From Tateyamaria sp947503385 (GTDB lineage: Bacteria; Pseudomonadota; Alphaproteobacteria; Rhodobacterales; Rhodobacteraceae), in the NCBI RefSeq assembly GCF_051195235.1, contig NZ_JBNFZM010000002.1, forward strand, positions 1-64,000: a stretch of DNA of 64,000 nt, read 5' to 3'. Position 1 is the first letter of the stretch, and each line of letters opens with the position of its first letter. The translations under genes and the position numbers were made by a program. The notes below the pieces were generated by a model, which did not search any database, was not told the DNA's origin, and saw only the letters and a list, made by a program, of their open reading frames with translations. This document shows, in pieces, positions 25,752 through 35,578 of this stretch.

Positions 25752-27278
25752 ATGCTGAGCCTTTTTGACAGCGGCCCATTCCAACCCTGCCCGGCTCCGT
25801 TCAACCTCGCCGGTCACGTGCTTGCACGTGCCGACGCGTTGGGCGGCAAGACGGCTGTCGCCGTTATCGGCGCGGGTGAGCCTGAGACGCTCAGTTATGC
25901 CGAACTGTTGGCAGCGGTTCTGGGCACGGCGGGTGGGTTCAAAACGGCAGGGTTCAGGCCCGGTGACCGTGTGCTGATGCGCCTCGGAAATACGCTCGAT
26001 TTTCCGATTGCCTATCTTGGCGCGCTGGCGGGCGGGCTTGTGCCGGTGCCAACCTCATCGGCGCTCACTGAACCCGAGGTGGCCCGTATCGTGGCCGAAT
26101 TGCGCCCGCGTGTCATCCTGCACGACCCGGATGTGGCCACCGCAACCGGCGCACCCCATATGGGCGTCCACACGCTGCGCGCCCTGCGCACCCATGCGCC
26201 GGGCAAGGTGCATCTGAGCGATCCCAACCGGCTTGGCTATATCGTTTACACCTCCGGCACGTCCGGCCAGCCGCGCGCCGTGGGTCATGCCCACCGGGCG
26301 ATCTGGGCCCGCCAGATGATGTTTCAGCATTGGTACGGACTGTCCGAGACCGACGTGATCCTGCACGCCGGTGCCTTTAACTGGACCTACACGCTGGGCA
26401 CCGGACTGATGGACCCGTGGACCGTTGGCGCCACCGCACTGATCCCCGCGCCGGGTACCAAACCCGAAGCCTTGGGTGATCTGCTGCGCCGACATGACGC
26501 CACCCTTTTTGCCGCCGCGCCGGGGGTGTACCGCCAGATGCTGGAACGGGGGGCGTTGCCAACCCTGCCCCGCTTGCGCCATGGGCTGAGCGCAGGAGAA
26601 AAGATGCCGTCCGCGCTGCACGCCCGCTGGAGCAAGGCCACTGGCACCCCGATCTACGAGGCCTATGGCATGTCCGAATGTTCGACCTTCATATCCTCGT
26701 CGCCGGGCACCCCTTGCACCGACACCGCACTGGGACGACCGCAACCGGGGCGCAAGGTGGCCATTCTCGGCTCCGAGGGGCCTGTGCCCGTGGGCACCAG
26801 TGGCACCATCGCGGTCCACCGGGACGATCCGGGCCTGATGCTCGAATATCTGAACGCGCCGGACGAGACGGCTGACAAGTATCAGGGCGACTGGTTCCTG
26901 ACCGGCGATACCGGCCAGATGAACGCGGCCGGCGAGATCACCTATCTGGGACGCAGCGACGACATGATGAATGCAGGCGGGTTCCGCGTCTCGCCGGTGG
27001 AGGTCGAGATGGTCGTGGCCAACGCACCGGGCGTGGCCTCCTGCGGAGTGGCCGAGGTTGAGCTGGCACCGGGCAAACGGATCATCGTTGCGTTCTATAC
27101 CGGGCGCGAAGCCACGGATGAGACGGTTCTGCATGATCATGCCGCCGCGCGGCTGGCGCGCTACAAACAACCGCGCGCCTATGTCCACTTGCCTCTGTTG
27201 CCGCTAGGGCCCAATGGCAAACTTGTCCGCCGCCGCCTGCACCAATTCTGGCCGAAATCAAGAAAGACACCCTCATGA
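25752..27278 (+). CDS. AMP-forming acyl-CoA synthetase, benzoate-CoA ligase-like
   Basis: 508 residues of the ANL superfamily. The phosphate-binding loop is YIVYTSGTSGQPRAVGHAH, with A5 motif EAYGMSECSTFISS, A7 GDWFLTGDTGQM and A8 YLGRSDDMMNAGGFRVSPVEVE. The usual catalytic lysine region near the end reads LGPNGKLVRR. Closest in form to benzoate- or short-chain acyl-CoA ligases; the acid is not known. The regulator is divergent and the DsbA-family gene overlaps its stop as ATGA, so this looks like a small regulated unit. Confidence 0.88.
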   Translation: MLSLFDSGPFQPCPAPFNLAGHVLARADALGGKTAVAVIGAGEPETLSYAELLAAVLGTAGGFKTAGFRPGDRVLMRLGNTLDFPIAYLGALAGGLVPVPTSSALTEPEVARIVAELRPRVILHDPDVATATGAPHMGVHTLRALRTHAPGKVHLSDPNRLGYIVYTSGTSGQPRAVGHAHRAIWARQMMFQHWYGLSETDVILHAGAFNWTYTLGTGLMDPWTVGATALIPAPGTKPEALGDLLRRHDATLFAAAPGVYRQMLERGALPTLPRLRHGLSAGEKMPSALHARWSKATGTPIYEAYGMSECSTFISSSPGTPCTDTALGRPQPGRKVAILGSEGPVPVGTSGTIAVHRDDPGLMLEYLNAPDETADKYQGDWFLTGDTGQMNAAGEITYLGRSDDMMNAGGFRVSPVEVEMVVANAPGVASCGVAEVELAPGKRIIVAFYTGREATDETVLHDHAAARLARYKQPRAYVHLPLLPLGPNGKLVRRRLHQFWPKSRKTPS

Positions 27279-27919
27279 CAGACGCCATCAAACTTGACAT
27301 CATGTCCGACCCGATCTGCCCTTGGTGCTATATCGGCAAGGCGCATCTGGACCGGGCGCTGGCGGCGCATCCTGACCATCCCTTTGTCATTGAATGGCAT
27401 CCATTCCAGTTGAACCCCGACATACCGCCCGAAGGCATGGACCGTCGCGCCTATCTGGAGGCCAAGTTTGGCGGCAAGGACGGCGCGGTGCGCGCCTATG
27501 CGCCCGTGGTCGAGAACGCGGAAAAGGCGGGGCTCAAGATTGACTTTGAGGGGATGCAGCGCACGCCCAACACGCTGGACGCACATCGGCTGATCCACTG
27601 GGCCGGGATCGAGGGCAAGCAGACGGCGGCGGTATCGGCCCTGTTCAAAGCCTATTTCGTCGAGGCGCGCGATATTGGCGATCAAGAGGTGCTGGCCGAC
27701 ATCGCGGACGGCATTGGCATGGATGCGAGCGTTGTGCTGCGCCTGCTGGGGTCGGATGCGGACCGTGATGACATTGCGGCGCGCGATGCGCACAGCCGGT
27801 CGATGGGTGTGAATTCAGTGCCCACATTCATTGTCGCCCAACAGCACGCGGTGCCCGGCGCGCAGCCGCCCGAATTGTGGGCCAAAGTCATTGCCGAACT
27901 GACCCAGACCGAGGATTGA
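27275..27919 (+). CDS. DsbA family oxidoreductase (FrnE-like)
   Basis: 214 residues with no signal peptide, so cytosolic. The thioredoxin-fold active site is DPICPWCYIGK (CPWC) at residues 17-20, and the cis-proline loop is GVNSVPTFIV. This is the FrnE/DsbA-like group also annotated as 2-hydroxychromene-2-carboxylate isomerase-related. Overlap ATGA with the ligase gene suggests joint expression. The substrate is unknown. Confidence 0.9.
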   Translation: MTDAIKLDIMSDPICPWCYIGKAHLDRALAAHPDHPFVIEWHPFQLNPDIPPEGMDRRAYLEAKFGGKDGAVRAYAPVVENAEKAGLKIDFEGMQRTPNTLDAHRLIHWAGIEGKQTAAVSALFKAYFVEARDIGDQEVLADIADGIGMDASVVLRLLGSDADRDDIAARDAHSRSMGVNSVPTFIVAQQHAVPGAQPPELWAKVIAELTQTED

Positions 27920-28040
27920 TCACGTTTTGAGCCGCGGGCCGTTGATCGCGTAAAATTCAACCAGCGGTCGTTGCCATTCCTGTAACACGTCGCCAATATG
28001 ACGTTCAGTCGCGTCAGCGATGCGGACATCAGGAAAGCGC

Positions 28041-29252
28041 GTGACCAAACCGGCAAAACAGAAGGTGGGCAAAGTCGAATTCATCGCCTTGATGGCAATG
28101 ATGTTCGCCACAATCGCGTTTTCCATCGACGCAATGTTGCCAGTTTTGCCCGACATCGCGGCGGATATCGCACCGGGTGGCACGGCGCAGGCCGCCTTGA
28201 TCCTCACGTTTTTTGTCGTTGGAATGGGACTGGGCACGTTTTTTATGGGACCGCTGTCGGACGCATGGGGGCGCAAGCCGGTGCTCTATCTGGGGCTGGG
28301 CATCTACGCGCTTGGGTCCGTGCTCAGCTGGGCGGCACCCACGCTCGAAATGATGCTGGCCGCGCGGGTTTTGCAGGGGTTGGGCGCAGCGGGGCCACGG
28401 GTCGTGTCTGCGGCAATCATCCGCGATCTTTATTCAGGGCGGCACATGGCCTCTATCCTGTCGCTGACGATGATGGTGTTCTTGCTGGTGCCCGGTATTG
28501 CGCCGCTGATGGGTGCGCTGATTGCCGATGCGTTTGGCTGGCGTGCGATTTTTGCCGCTTTTCTCATCTTTGGCGTTGTTCTTTTCCTGTGGTTCGGTCT
28601 GCGCATGTCCGAAACCTTACCGCCGCAGAACCGCCGCCCCCTGCGTTGGCCGCTGATCGTGGATGCCGTTCGACAGATGGTGGTCCATCCCACCGTGCGC
28701 CTGTCAATCATCGTGCAAACGCTGATGATGAGCATCCTGTTTTCGATCCTCACCATGGTGCAGCCGATCTTTGAAATCGCATTCGACCGGGCAGACACCT
28801 TTCCCTACTGGTTCGGCGCAATTGCGGTTGCGTCCGGCGTGTCCAGCCTGCTGAACGCTGCCATTGTCGGCAGGTTCGGGATGCGCCGTCTGGTGACGTG
28901 GGCGCTGGCCGTGCAAGTGATCGTGTCGAGCCTTTTTGTCCTGTACCTCGTGGCCGACTTGCCGGGCGTGTTTGCCGTCTATCTGGTCTGGCAGTGGGGT
29001 GTGATGTTTCAGGCCGGGCTAACGGTCGCCAACCTCAACGCCATCGCGATGGAGCCGATGGGCCACATCGCCGGTATGGCCGCTTCGGTGATTGGCGCCT
29101 TGTCCACCGTTCTGGGTGCGCTGATCGCGTCGCCCGTGGGCCTGCTCTTTGACGGGACACCGTTGCCTCTGGTCGCCCTTGTCCTGATCTTCTGCGTCAC
29201 GGCCTCTGTGCTGATGCAGTTGATGCGCCGGGCAGAGGCGGCACTGGCCTAG
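28041..29252 (+). CDS. MFS multidrug transporter, Bcr/CflA type
   Basis: 403 residues from a GTG at 28041 that has AGGAAA 4 nt upstream; an ATG at 28020 would add seven residues. Twelve helices with the MFS signature GPLSDAWGRKPVL after helix 2 and the 14-residue motif RVLQGLGAAGPRVVSAAIIRD in helix 5 region typical of the drug:H+ antiporter Bcr/CflA group. It exports drugs or metabolites. The TAG stop overlaps the mfd stop on the other strand in a shared CTAG. Confidence 0.9.
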   Translation: MTKPAKQKVGKVEFIALMAMMFATIAFSIDAMLPVLPDIAADIAPGGTAQAALILTFFVVGMGLGTFFMGPLSDAWGRKPVLYLGLGIYALGSVLSWAAPTLEMMLAARVLQGLGAAGPRVVSAAIIRDLYSGRHMASILSLTMMVFLLVPGIAPLMGALIADAFGWRAIFAAFLIFGVVLFLWFGLRMSETLPPQNRRPLRWPLIVDAVRQMVVHPTVRLSIIVQTLMMSILFSILTMVQPIFEIAFDRADTFPYWFGAIAVASGVSSLLNAAIVGRFGMRRLVTWALAVQVIVSSLFVLYLVADLPGVFAVYLVWQWGVMFQAGLTVANLNAIAMEPMGHIAGMAASVIGALSTVLGALIASPVGLLFDGTPLPLVALVLIFCVTASVLMQLMRRAEAALA

Positions 29253-32200
29253 GCTTTGGCCTTCTTCTTCTGGGCAACCACCTTCTCGGCAAGATCGCGT
29301 GCAATGGCAAAGGCCCCTTTGATCTTGTCTGCGTCGTTCTTCCAGTCGCGGCGCACGACGATCTTGTTGTCTTTGACCTTGGCCATACCGCGCTGATCCT
29401 GAATGAACTCCACCAGCCCCTGTGGCGAGGCGAACTTGTCATTGTGGAACTGGATCGTGGCCCCCTTGGGTCCGCCATCAAGCTTGGCTATGCCTGCCTT
29501 TTTGCACATCGCCTTGATGCGCACGACCAGCATCAGCGTGTTGACTTCGCGCGGCAGCTTGCCAAAGCGGTCGATCAGTTCCGCGGCAAAGCCTTCAAGT
29601 TCAACTTTGCGCGTCAACCCACTGAGACGACGGTACAATCCCAGACGCACATCAAGGTCGGGCACGTAATCTTCGGGGATCAGAACCGGCACGCCCAGAT
29701 TGATCTGCGGTGCCCATTGCCCGTCATCCTCGGTCAGCCCTTCCATCTGCCCAGACCGGATCTTGGCAATCGCCTCTTCCAGCATCGACTGGTACAGTTC
29801 AAAGCCCACATCGCGCATCTGGCCCGACTGTTCTTCGCCCAACAGGTTGCCCGCGCCACGAATGTCGAGGTCTTGGCTCGCCAGCGTGAACCCCGCGCCC
29901 AGCGTGTCGAGCGAACCCAGCACGCGCAGACGCTTTTCCGCCGTATCCGTCAGCTTGGTACGCGGTTTGGTGGTGAGGTAGGCATAGGCCCGCGTCTTGG
30001 ACCGCCCCACCCGTCCCCGGATCTGATATAGCTGCGCCAGCCCGAACATATCAGCGCGGTGGATCACCATCGTGTTGGCCGTGGGGATATCAAGCCCTGA
30101 TTCCACGATCGTTGTAGCCAGCAGCACGTCGTATTTGCCGTCGTAAAAGGCGTTCATGCGGTCATCAAGCTCACCCGCCGCCATCTGGCCATGCGCGACG
30201 ACATAGGACAATTCCGGCAGCTGCTCTTTCAGGAATTCTTCGATCTCCGGCAGGTCACTGATGCGCGGCACCACATAGAACGACTGCCCGCCCCGGTAAT
30301 GTTCGCGCAACAGCGCTTCGCGGATGGTGACGGCATCGAACTCGGACACGTAGGTGCGGATGGCCAGCCGGTCCACGGGGGGCGTGCCAATGATGCTGAG
30401 ATCGCGCACGCCTGTGAGGCTCAGTTGCAGGGTCCGCGGAATCGGGGTCGCCGTCAGCGTCAGCACATGCACATCCGAGCGCAATTGTTTGAGCCGCTCT
30501 TTGTGCGCCACACCGAATTTCTGTTCTTCATCAATGACCAACAGGCCGAGGTTCTGGAAACGCACCCCTTTGGCCAGCAGCGCATGGGTGCCCACCACGA
30601 TATCCGCCGTGCCGCGCGACATCGCTTCGCGTGCATCGTTGGCGTCCTTAGTCGAGACAAAGCGGCTCAGTTGCCGCACCTCGATGGGAAAGCCACGGAA
30701 CCGTTCGGCAAAGCTCTTGTAGTGTTGCCGCGCCAGCAGCGTTGTGGGCGCAATCACCGCCACTTGCACGCCAGACATGGCGGCAACAAAGGCCGCGCGC
30801 ATCGCCACTTCGGTCTTGCCAAATCCAACGTCCCCGCAAATCAGCCGGTCCATCGGCTGACCACTGGTCAAATCCTCCATCACCGCAGCGATGGCGGCCA
30901 GTTGGTCGTCGGTCTCCTGATAGGGAAAACGGGCCGAAAACGCGTCCCACATGCCGGGCGGTGGTTCAAGGATTGGCGCCTTGCGCAGCGCGCGTTCAGC
31001 GGCAATGCGGATCAGCCTGTCGGCCATCTCGCGAATGCGCTCTTTCAGCCGCGCCTTTTTGGCCTGCCACGCGCCGCCGCCCAGACGGTCCAGCAGCCCC
31101 TCTTCGTGGCCATAGCGGCTGAGCAGTTCGATGTTTTCGACCGGCAGATACAGCTTTGAGCTTTCTGCATATTCCAGCAGCAGGCATTCATGCGCCGCCC
31201 CGGCGGCGGTGACGACTTCCATGCCCTGATACCGCCCGATGCCGTGATCCACGTGCACCACCAGATCGCCCGGGCTGAGCGATTGTGTTTCGGTCAGGAA
31301 ATTCTCTGCACGGCGCTTTTTCTTGGGCGCACGGATCAGCCGGTCGCCCAACACGTCCTGTTCGGAAATCACGGTCAGGCCCGGCCCGGTGAACCCATGT
31401 TCCAGCGCCCAAACGACCAGATGCAGACCGCGTTTGCCGATGCGACGCGCGTCGCTGATCGGGATCGCTTCGGCCAGCCCCTCGTCCTCGATCAGTCCTG
31501 TCAGGCGTTCGCGGGCCCCTTCGGAATAGCTGGCAATGACCACCGGGCCATGCTCAAGCCGTCCTTTGACATGATCGGCCAACGCCCCGAAAAGGCTGAT
31601 GGATTCCTGTTGTCGCTCGGGCGCGAAATCGCGCCCGATGCGCCCGCCTGCATCCGTGACACCCGGGCCCGTTGCCTGTGGCAGCGGTGTGAACTGCACG
31701 ACACGTCGGTTGGCCACGGCGGCCTCCCACGCGGCGTCACCCAGATAGAGACCGCCCGGTGCCGCGGGTTTGTAGACCGAATCCAGCTTGGACCGGTTCT
31801 CCATCGCCAGCCGCCGCGTCTCGTATTGATCCGTGACGCTGTCCCAGCGCGCCAGCCGCATCGCGGTGGTTTGATCGTCCAGCGAAATCGACGCGTCCGG
31901 CAGGTAATCAAACAACGTCTCAAGTCGGTCGTGAAACAGAGGCAGCCAATGTTCAGCCCCCTGATGCTTGCGCCCTGCGCTGACTGCCTCGTAAAGCGGA
32001 TCGTCGGTGCCAGCGGCCCCAAATTCCAGCCGGTAGTTCTGGCGGAAGCGGGTGATCGCGGCCTCATCCAGAATGACCTCGGACACCGGGGCAAGCTCGA
32101 CCATGTCGAGCTTTTCGGTGGTGCGCTGGGTGGCAGCGTCAAACCGGCGCGCGCCGTCCAGCACGTCGCCAAAAAGATCCAGCCGCACCGGCCCCAGATC

Positions 32201-32701
32201 GCCGGGCGGGTAAATGTCGATGATGCCGCCGCGCACCGCGTAGTCGCCGGGTTCGGTCACGGTCGGGCTTTGCACGAACCCCATGCGCACCAGAAAGGCG
32301 CGCAACCCCGCCTCGTCCACCCGGTTGCCAACTGTTGCCGTGAATGCCGCCTCGCGCATCAGATCGCGCGCGGGCACACGCTGTGTCGCGGCATTCAGTG
32401 TTGTGAGCAGAACGAACTGCGACGGCATCCCATGCACCAACGCGGCCAGCGTCGCCATCCGCTGGGCGGAGATATCGGCATTGGGCGACACCCGGTCATA
32501 GGGCAGGCAATCCCAGCCCGGAAACACCAGAACCGGCATGTCGGGAGCAAAGAACCGCAGTGCCGCCTGCATGGCTGCCAACCGTTTGTCGTCGCGTGCC
32601 ACATGAACCACGGGACCATGTGCCGCAACCTCGTCGAGGATCAGCTTGGCGTCATACCCTTCGGGCGCGCCGGATACGGTGAGGTGTTGCTTGGTGGTCA
32701 T
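29249..32701 (-). CDS. mfd: Transcription-repair coupling factor
   Basis: 1150 residues, standard length. Mfd removes RNA polymerase stalled at DNA lesions and recruits UvrA. Order of domains: UvrB-homology region (about 1-340), the RNA polymerase interacting domain (PGDLVVHVDHGIGRYQGME), a superfamily 2 helicase core with Walker A GDVGFGKTEVAMRAAF, DEEQ box VIDEEQKFGVAHKER, TATPIPRTLQLSL and GRVGRS motif VI, and a TRCF C-terminal domain. The convergent MFS gene overlaps it by 4 bp at the stop codons. Confidence 0.98.
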   Translation of the reverse strand: MTTKQHLTVSGAPEGYDAKLILDEVAAHGPVVHVARDDKRLAAMQAALRFFAPDMPVLVFPGWDCLPYDRVSPNADISAQRMATLAALVHGMPSQFVLLTTLNAATQRVPARDLMREAAFTATVGNRVDEAGLRAFLVRMGFVQSPTVTEPGDYAVRGGIIDIYPPGDLGPVRLDLFGDVLDGARRFDAATQRTTEKLDMVELAPVSEVILDEAAITRFRQNYRLEFGAAGTDDPLYEAVSAGRKHQGAEHWLPLFHDRLETLFDYLPDASISLDDQTTAMRLARWDSVTDQYETRRLAMENRSKLDSVYKPAAPGGLYLGDAAWEAAVANRRVVQFTPLPQATGPGVTDAGGRIGRDFAPERQQESISLFGALADHVKGRLEHGPVVIASYSEGARERLTGLIEDEGLAEAIPISDARRIGKRGLHLVVWALEHGFTGPGLTVISEQDVLGDRLIRAPKKKRRAENFLTETQSLSPGDLVVHVDHGIGRYQGMEVVTAAGAAHECLLLEYAESSKLYLPVENIELLSRYGHEEGLLDRLGGGAWQAKKARLKERIREMADRLIRIAAERALRKAPILEPPPGMWDAFSARFPYQETDDQLAAIAAVMEDLTSGQPMDRLICGDVGFGKTEVAMRAAFVAAMSGVQVAVIAPTTLLARQHYKSFAERFRGFPIEVRQLSRFVSTKDANDAREAMSRGTADIVVGTHALLAKGVRFQNLGLLVIDEEQKFGVAHKERLKQLRSDVHVLTLTATPIPRTLQLSLTGVRDLSIIGTPPVDRLAIRTYVSEFDAVTIREALLREHYRGGQSFYVVPRISDLPEIEEFLKEQLPELSYVVAHGQMAAGELDDRMNAFYDGKYDVLLATTIVESGLDIPTANTMVIHRADMFGLAQLYQIRGRVGRSKTRAYAYLTTKPRTKLTDTAEKRLRVLGSLDTLGAGFTLASQDLDIRGAGNLLGEEQSGQMRDVGFELYQSMLEEAIAKIRSGQMEGLTEDDGQWAPQINLGVPVLIPEDYVPDLDVRLGLYRRLSGLTRKVELEGFAAELIDRFGKLPREVNTLMLVVRIKAMCKKAGIAKLDGGPKGATIQFHNDKFASPQGLVEFIQDQRGMAKVKDNKIVVRRDWKNDADKIKGAFAIARDLAEKVVAQKKKAKA

Positions 32702-32753
32702 GTGGGATCGGTGCTCTGGCAGAGTGCCTCAATTGGCGCAAACCCCGCGCCTG

Positions 32754-33281
32754 TCAACCGCCGAAGGGGCCAACGGCCATGTTTTGATACATCCCCCACA
32801 ACGCCGTCACAAAGATGGAGACCATGCCAATGGCCTGCACAATCGTGCGATGCCGCGACAGGTAGCGCCACAATTCCTCGCCTTGCGCCTCGCGTTCCTG
32901 AATGAGCCGCGCGGTCGAGAGGTTCAGTGCGCCCACCAGCGTCATCGGAAATCCGAGCAAGAACAATGCCTGCGCAAACTCCACGCGGTAGACGAACCCC
33001 AGCAGCGCAAGGCCCGTCAGGATGAAACAGACAAAGCCCAATAACCAAAGGCCCGACACCGTGCTGATATACAGCAGCCGGTTGGTGTTGATCCGCACGA
33101 GCGCCTCAAGGTCTTCGGCGGCCTGTCCGCCATTGCGCCGCGCGCGCGACACCAGATCGAACGGAACGCCAAGAATCCAGTGGCTGGCCGTCGACCACAC
33201 CACAGCCAACGCGATCCAGAACCACAGGTTCGAGAATGAGCGCATGTCGATCAGTTCGAATATTGTGGTGTGCCAGTCCAA
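32754..33281 (-). CDS. Membrane protein of unknown function ('component of SufBCD complex' in related genomes)
   Basis: 175 residues with about four membrane helices: LWFWIALAVVWSTASHWILG, STVSGLWLLGFVCFILTGLALLGFV, AQALFLLGFPMTLVGALNL and IVQAIGMVSIFVTALWGMYQ. It starts MDWHTTIFELIDMRSFSNLW. I recall near-identical proteins in Rhodobacterales labelled component of SufBCD complex, but nothing in the sequence shows iron-sulfur assembly, and no suf gene is near, so the label is doubtful. Confidence 0.75.
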   Translation of the reverse strand: MDWHTTIFELIDMRSFSNLWFWIALAVVWSTASHWILGVPFDLVSRARRNGGQAAEDLEALVRINTNRLLYISTVSGLWLLGFVCFILTGLALLGFVYRVEFAQALFLLGFPMTLVGALNLSTARLIQEREAQGEELWRYLSRHRTIVQAIGMVSIFVTALWGMYQNMAVGPFGG

Positions 33282-33423
33282 ACTCTGTCCTCGGGCGGCC
33301 CTGTGCTGGGCTCTCGCATTCTGATTGACGCCCCTCTTAGCGCGGGTGCGGGGCGGTGCCTAGACTTGGCAAGCGCAAAAAACCGTGCCACCCATATACT
33401 GTCAACCAGACTGGACAGAACCG

Positions 33424-34425
33424 ATGCGCCCGACCCAAGCTCCCTTCCCTGCCACCCGACTGCGCCGCACTCGGTCCTCTGAGGCTGTGCGCGGTCTTGT
33501 GCGACAAAACGCGCTGAGCGTCGAAGATTTCATCTGGCCGGTTTTTGTTCGTGCTGGCGAGGGGATCGAAGAGCCTGTGCCGTCAATGCCCGGCGTGTCG
33601 CGCCGGTCCGTGGACAAGATCGTCGACGCCGCCCGCGAAGCCGCCGATCTGGGCATTCGCGCCATCTGCATCTTTCCCTATACCGGGATCGAAGAGCGGA
33701 CAGAGGATTGCGCCGGCGCATGGGACCCCGAAAACCACGCCAACCGCGCGATCCGCGCGATCAAGGCAGCCTTGCCCGATATGGCGATCATGACGGATGT
33801 GGCGCTGGATACATATAACATCAACGGCCACGACGGATTCGTCGAAAACGGCGAGATCGTGAACGACCGCACGGTCGAGGCGCTGGTCAAAATGGCGGTG
33901 CGCCAAGCCGAAGCGGGCGCTGACATTATCGGGCCATCGGACATGATGGACGGACGGATCGGCGCCATTCGCGACGGGTTGGAGGCTGGCGGGCATCGCA
34001 ACGTGATGATCCTGAGCTATGGCGCGAAATACGCATCCGCCTTTTATGGCCCCTTCCGCGATGCGGTGGGCGCGTCCGGCGCGCTGACCGGCGACAAAAA
34101 GACCTACCAGATGGACCCTGCCAATTCGGACGAAGCGCTGCGGCTGATCGAACGGGACCTGAGCGAAGGCGCGGACATGGTCATGGTGAAACCGGGCCTG
34201 CCCTATCTGGACATCTGCCGCCGTGTCAAAGACGCCTTTGGCGCGCCGACATTCGCCTATCAGGTGTCGGGCGAATACGCGATGGTGCAGGCTGCCGCCG
34301 CGCAGGGTTGGATCGACCATGACCGGGTGATGATGGAAAGCCTGATGGCTTTCAAACGCGCGGGTTGCGACGGGGTTCTGACCTATTTCGCCCCGGCGGC
34401 GGCCCGGCTGCTGGCGCGGTCATGA
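33424..34425 (+). CDS. hemB: Delta-aminolevulinic acid dehydratase (porphobilinogen synthase)
   Basis: 333 residues from the ATG at 33424. It joins two 5-aminolevulinates to porphobilinogen in heme, chlorophyll and cobalamin synthesis. The Schiff-base lysines lie in ILSYGAKYASAFYGPFRDA and MVMVKPGLPYLD. The active-site metal loop reads DVALDTYNINGHDG where zinc enzymes have three cysteines, so this is the cysteine-free alphaproteobacterial type that uses Mg or no metal at that site, as known for Rhodobacter capsulatus and Bradyrhizobium. The stop overlaps the next gene as ATGA. Confidence 0.97.
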   Translation: MRPTQAPFPATRLRRTRSSEAVRGLVRQNALSVEDFIWPVFVRAGEGIEEPVPSMPGVSRRSVDKIVDAAREAADLGIRAICIFPYTGIEERTEDCAGAWDPENHANRAIRAIKAALPDMAIMTDVALDTYNINGHDGFVENGEIVNDRTVEALVKMAVRQAEAGADIIGPSDMMDGRIGAIRDGLEAGGHRNVMILSYGAKYASAFYGPFRDAVGASGALTGDKKTYQMDPANSDEALRLIERDLSEGADMVMVKPGLPYLDICRRVKDAFGAPTFAYQVSGEYAMVQAAAAQGWIDHDRVMMESLMAFKRAGCDGVLTYFAPAAARLLARS

Positions 34426-34811
34426 TCCGACACACGGGCAGTTGCCATTGCGGTTTTGTCCAGTTCGCGATCACGGCGGAGATCGACCACCAGCGGATCT
34501 GCGATTGCAGCATCTGCCACAAACGCGGCGCGCTGATGTTTCGTGTGCCCGAAGCCGCGTTGACGGTGCAGCGGCCGCTGGCTGACCTGACGCTTTATCA
34601 ATGGGGGTCGCGCACGGCAAAGGACTACTTTTGCCCGCAGTGCGGCATCCTGCCATTCCGACGTCCCAGCGCACCTACAGCCGCCGAACGGACACGCGGC
34701 GTGGCTCCATTTGACGGCTGGGCGATCAACTTGCGCTGCCTCGACGGGTTTGATCCCGTGGCACTGCCCGTGCGCCACATTCCGGGGCGTGCCATTGCGC
34801 TAGACTGCTGA
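34422..34811 (+). CDS. GFA (CENP-V/glutathione-dependent formaldehyde-activating) family protein
   Basis: 129 residues. Zinc-binding cysteines are in GSCHCGFVQF, CDCSICHKRG and YFCPQCGI, the typical Mss4-like fold of the GFA family. These are annotated as glutathione-dependent formaldehyde-activating, although most members have no shown activity. Start at 34422 overlaps the hemB stop (ATGA), so it is in the hemB unit. Confidence 0.9.
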   Translation: MIRHTGSCHCGFVQFAITAEIDHQRICDCSICHKRGALMFRVPEAALTVQRPLADLTLYQWGSRTAKDYFCPQCGILPFRRPSAPTAAERTRGVAPFDGWAINLRCLDGFDPVALPVRHIPGRAIALDC

Positions 34812-34926
34812 GCGCACGATTGCCCATGACCCACTGTAGGGCGTGACAGTCCCACGCGATAAGCGTATAGTTGCGCACAAGCGTGGAGAAACTGCGCAGA
34901 ACACGAGCAACACAGGCGGTTTTACA

Positions 34927-35493
34927 ATGAAGACATTCGGAATGTCTCGGCGCGGCTTTGCGGCTGGCGCACTTGCGAGCATGGGGTTCACGGCGGCGTG
35001 CGGCAACGGTGTCGGCAGCCGGGGCAGCACATTGATCGACGCGCGCGTCGATGCAACGCTTGAGGAAATGTACCGAACCTACCCCAACACGGTCACATTG
35101 TCGCAAAAGGCGAACGGTATGCTGGTCATGCCGCTGGTGACCGAAGCGGGCTTTGGCTTTGGCGGCGCATATGGGCGTGGAGCGCTGCGCGTCAACGACG
35201 TGACGGTCGATTACTATTCGCTGGTCAAGGGCACCGGCGGATTGCAGATTGGCGCACAGCAATTTGCGCATGTTCTGTTCTTTATGACGGATGCGGCGCT
35301 GGTTGAATTCCGCCGTTCGCCTGGTTGGGTTGCGGGGGCTGATCTGGAATACGTGGTATCGGACAAGGGCGAAAGCGTTGCCGCCGACACGACAACCGTC
35401 CTGTCGCCGGTTTTGGCCGCGGTGTTCGCCCAAGCCGGGTTGCGCATCGGTGCGACCCTCGAAGGCACGAAGTATACGCGCATCATTCCCTGA
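34927..35493 (+). CDS. Exported SYLF (YSC84) domain lipoprotein
   Basis: 188 residues. The N-terminus MKTFGMSRRGFAAGALASMGFTAACGNG joins a twin-arginine-like SRRGF with a lipobox TAAC, so it is likely a Tat- or Sec-exported lipoprotein with mature Cys25. The rest is the SYLF/YSC84 domain, a lipid-binding fold: MLVMPLVTEAGFGFGGAYGRGAL, GGLQIGAQQFAHVLFFMTD. The ATG at 34927 has GGCGG upstream. Its role in the envelope is not known. Confidence 0.88.
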   Translation: MKTFGMSRRGFAAGALASMGFTAACGNGVGSRGSTLIDARVDATLEEMYRTYPNTVTLSQKANGMLVMPLVTEAGFGFGGAYGRGALRVNDVTVDYYSLVKGTGGLQIGAQQFAHVLFFMTDAALVEFRRSPGWVAGADLEYVVSDKGESVAADTTTVLSPVLAAVFAQAGLRIGATLEGTKYTRIIP

Positions 35494-35578
35494 ACCGACG
35501 CCTGATCGCGCGTTGCCTCCCGGATCTTTGGATACGGGTGGCTGCGCTGATCATGCGGCAAAATCGCGGTGGCCATGG

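Noticed and set aside
27920..28046. Possible remnant of a minus-strand gene (reads FPDVRIADATERHIGDVLQEWQ… to a stop at 27920)
   Set aside because: Looks mildly coding but has no start codon with a ribosome site, no family match, and overlaps the MFS 5' end; kept only as a note.
31190..32905. 571-residue plus-strand open frame
   Set aside because: Antisense to mfd; no recognisable domain.
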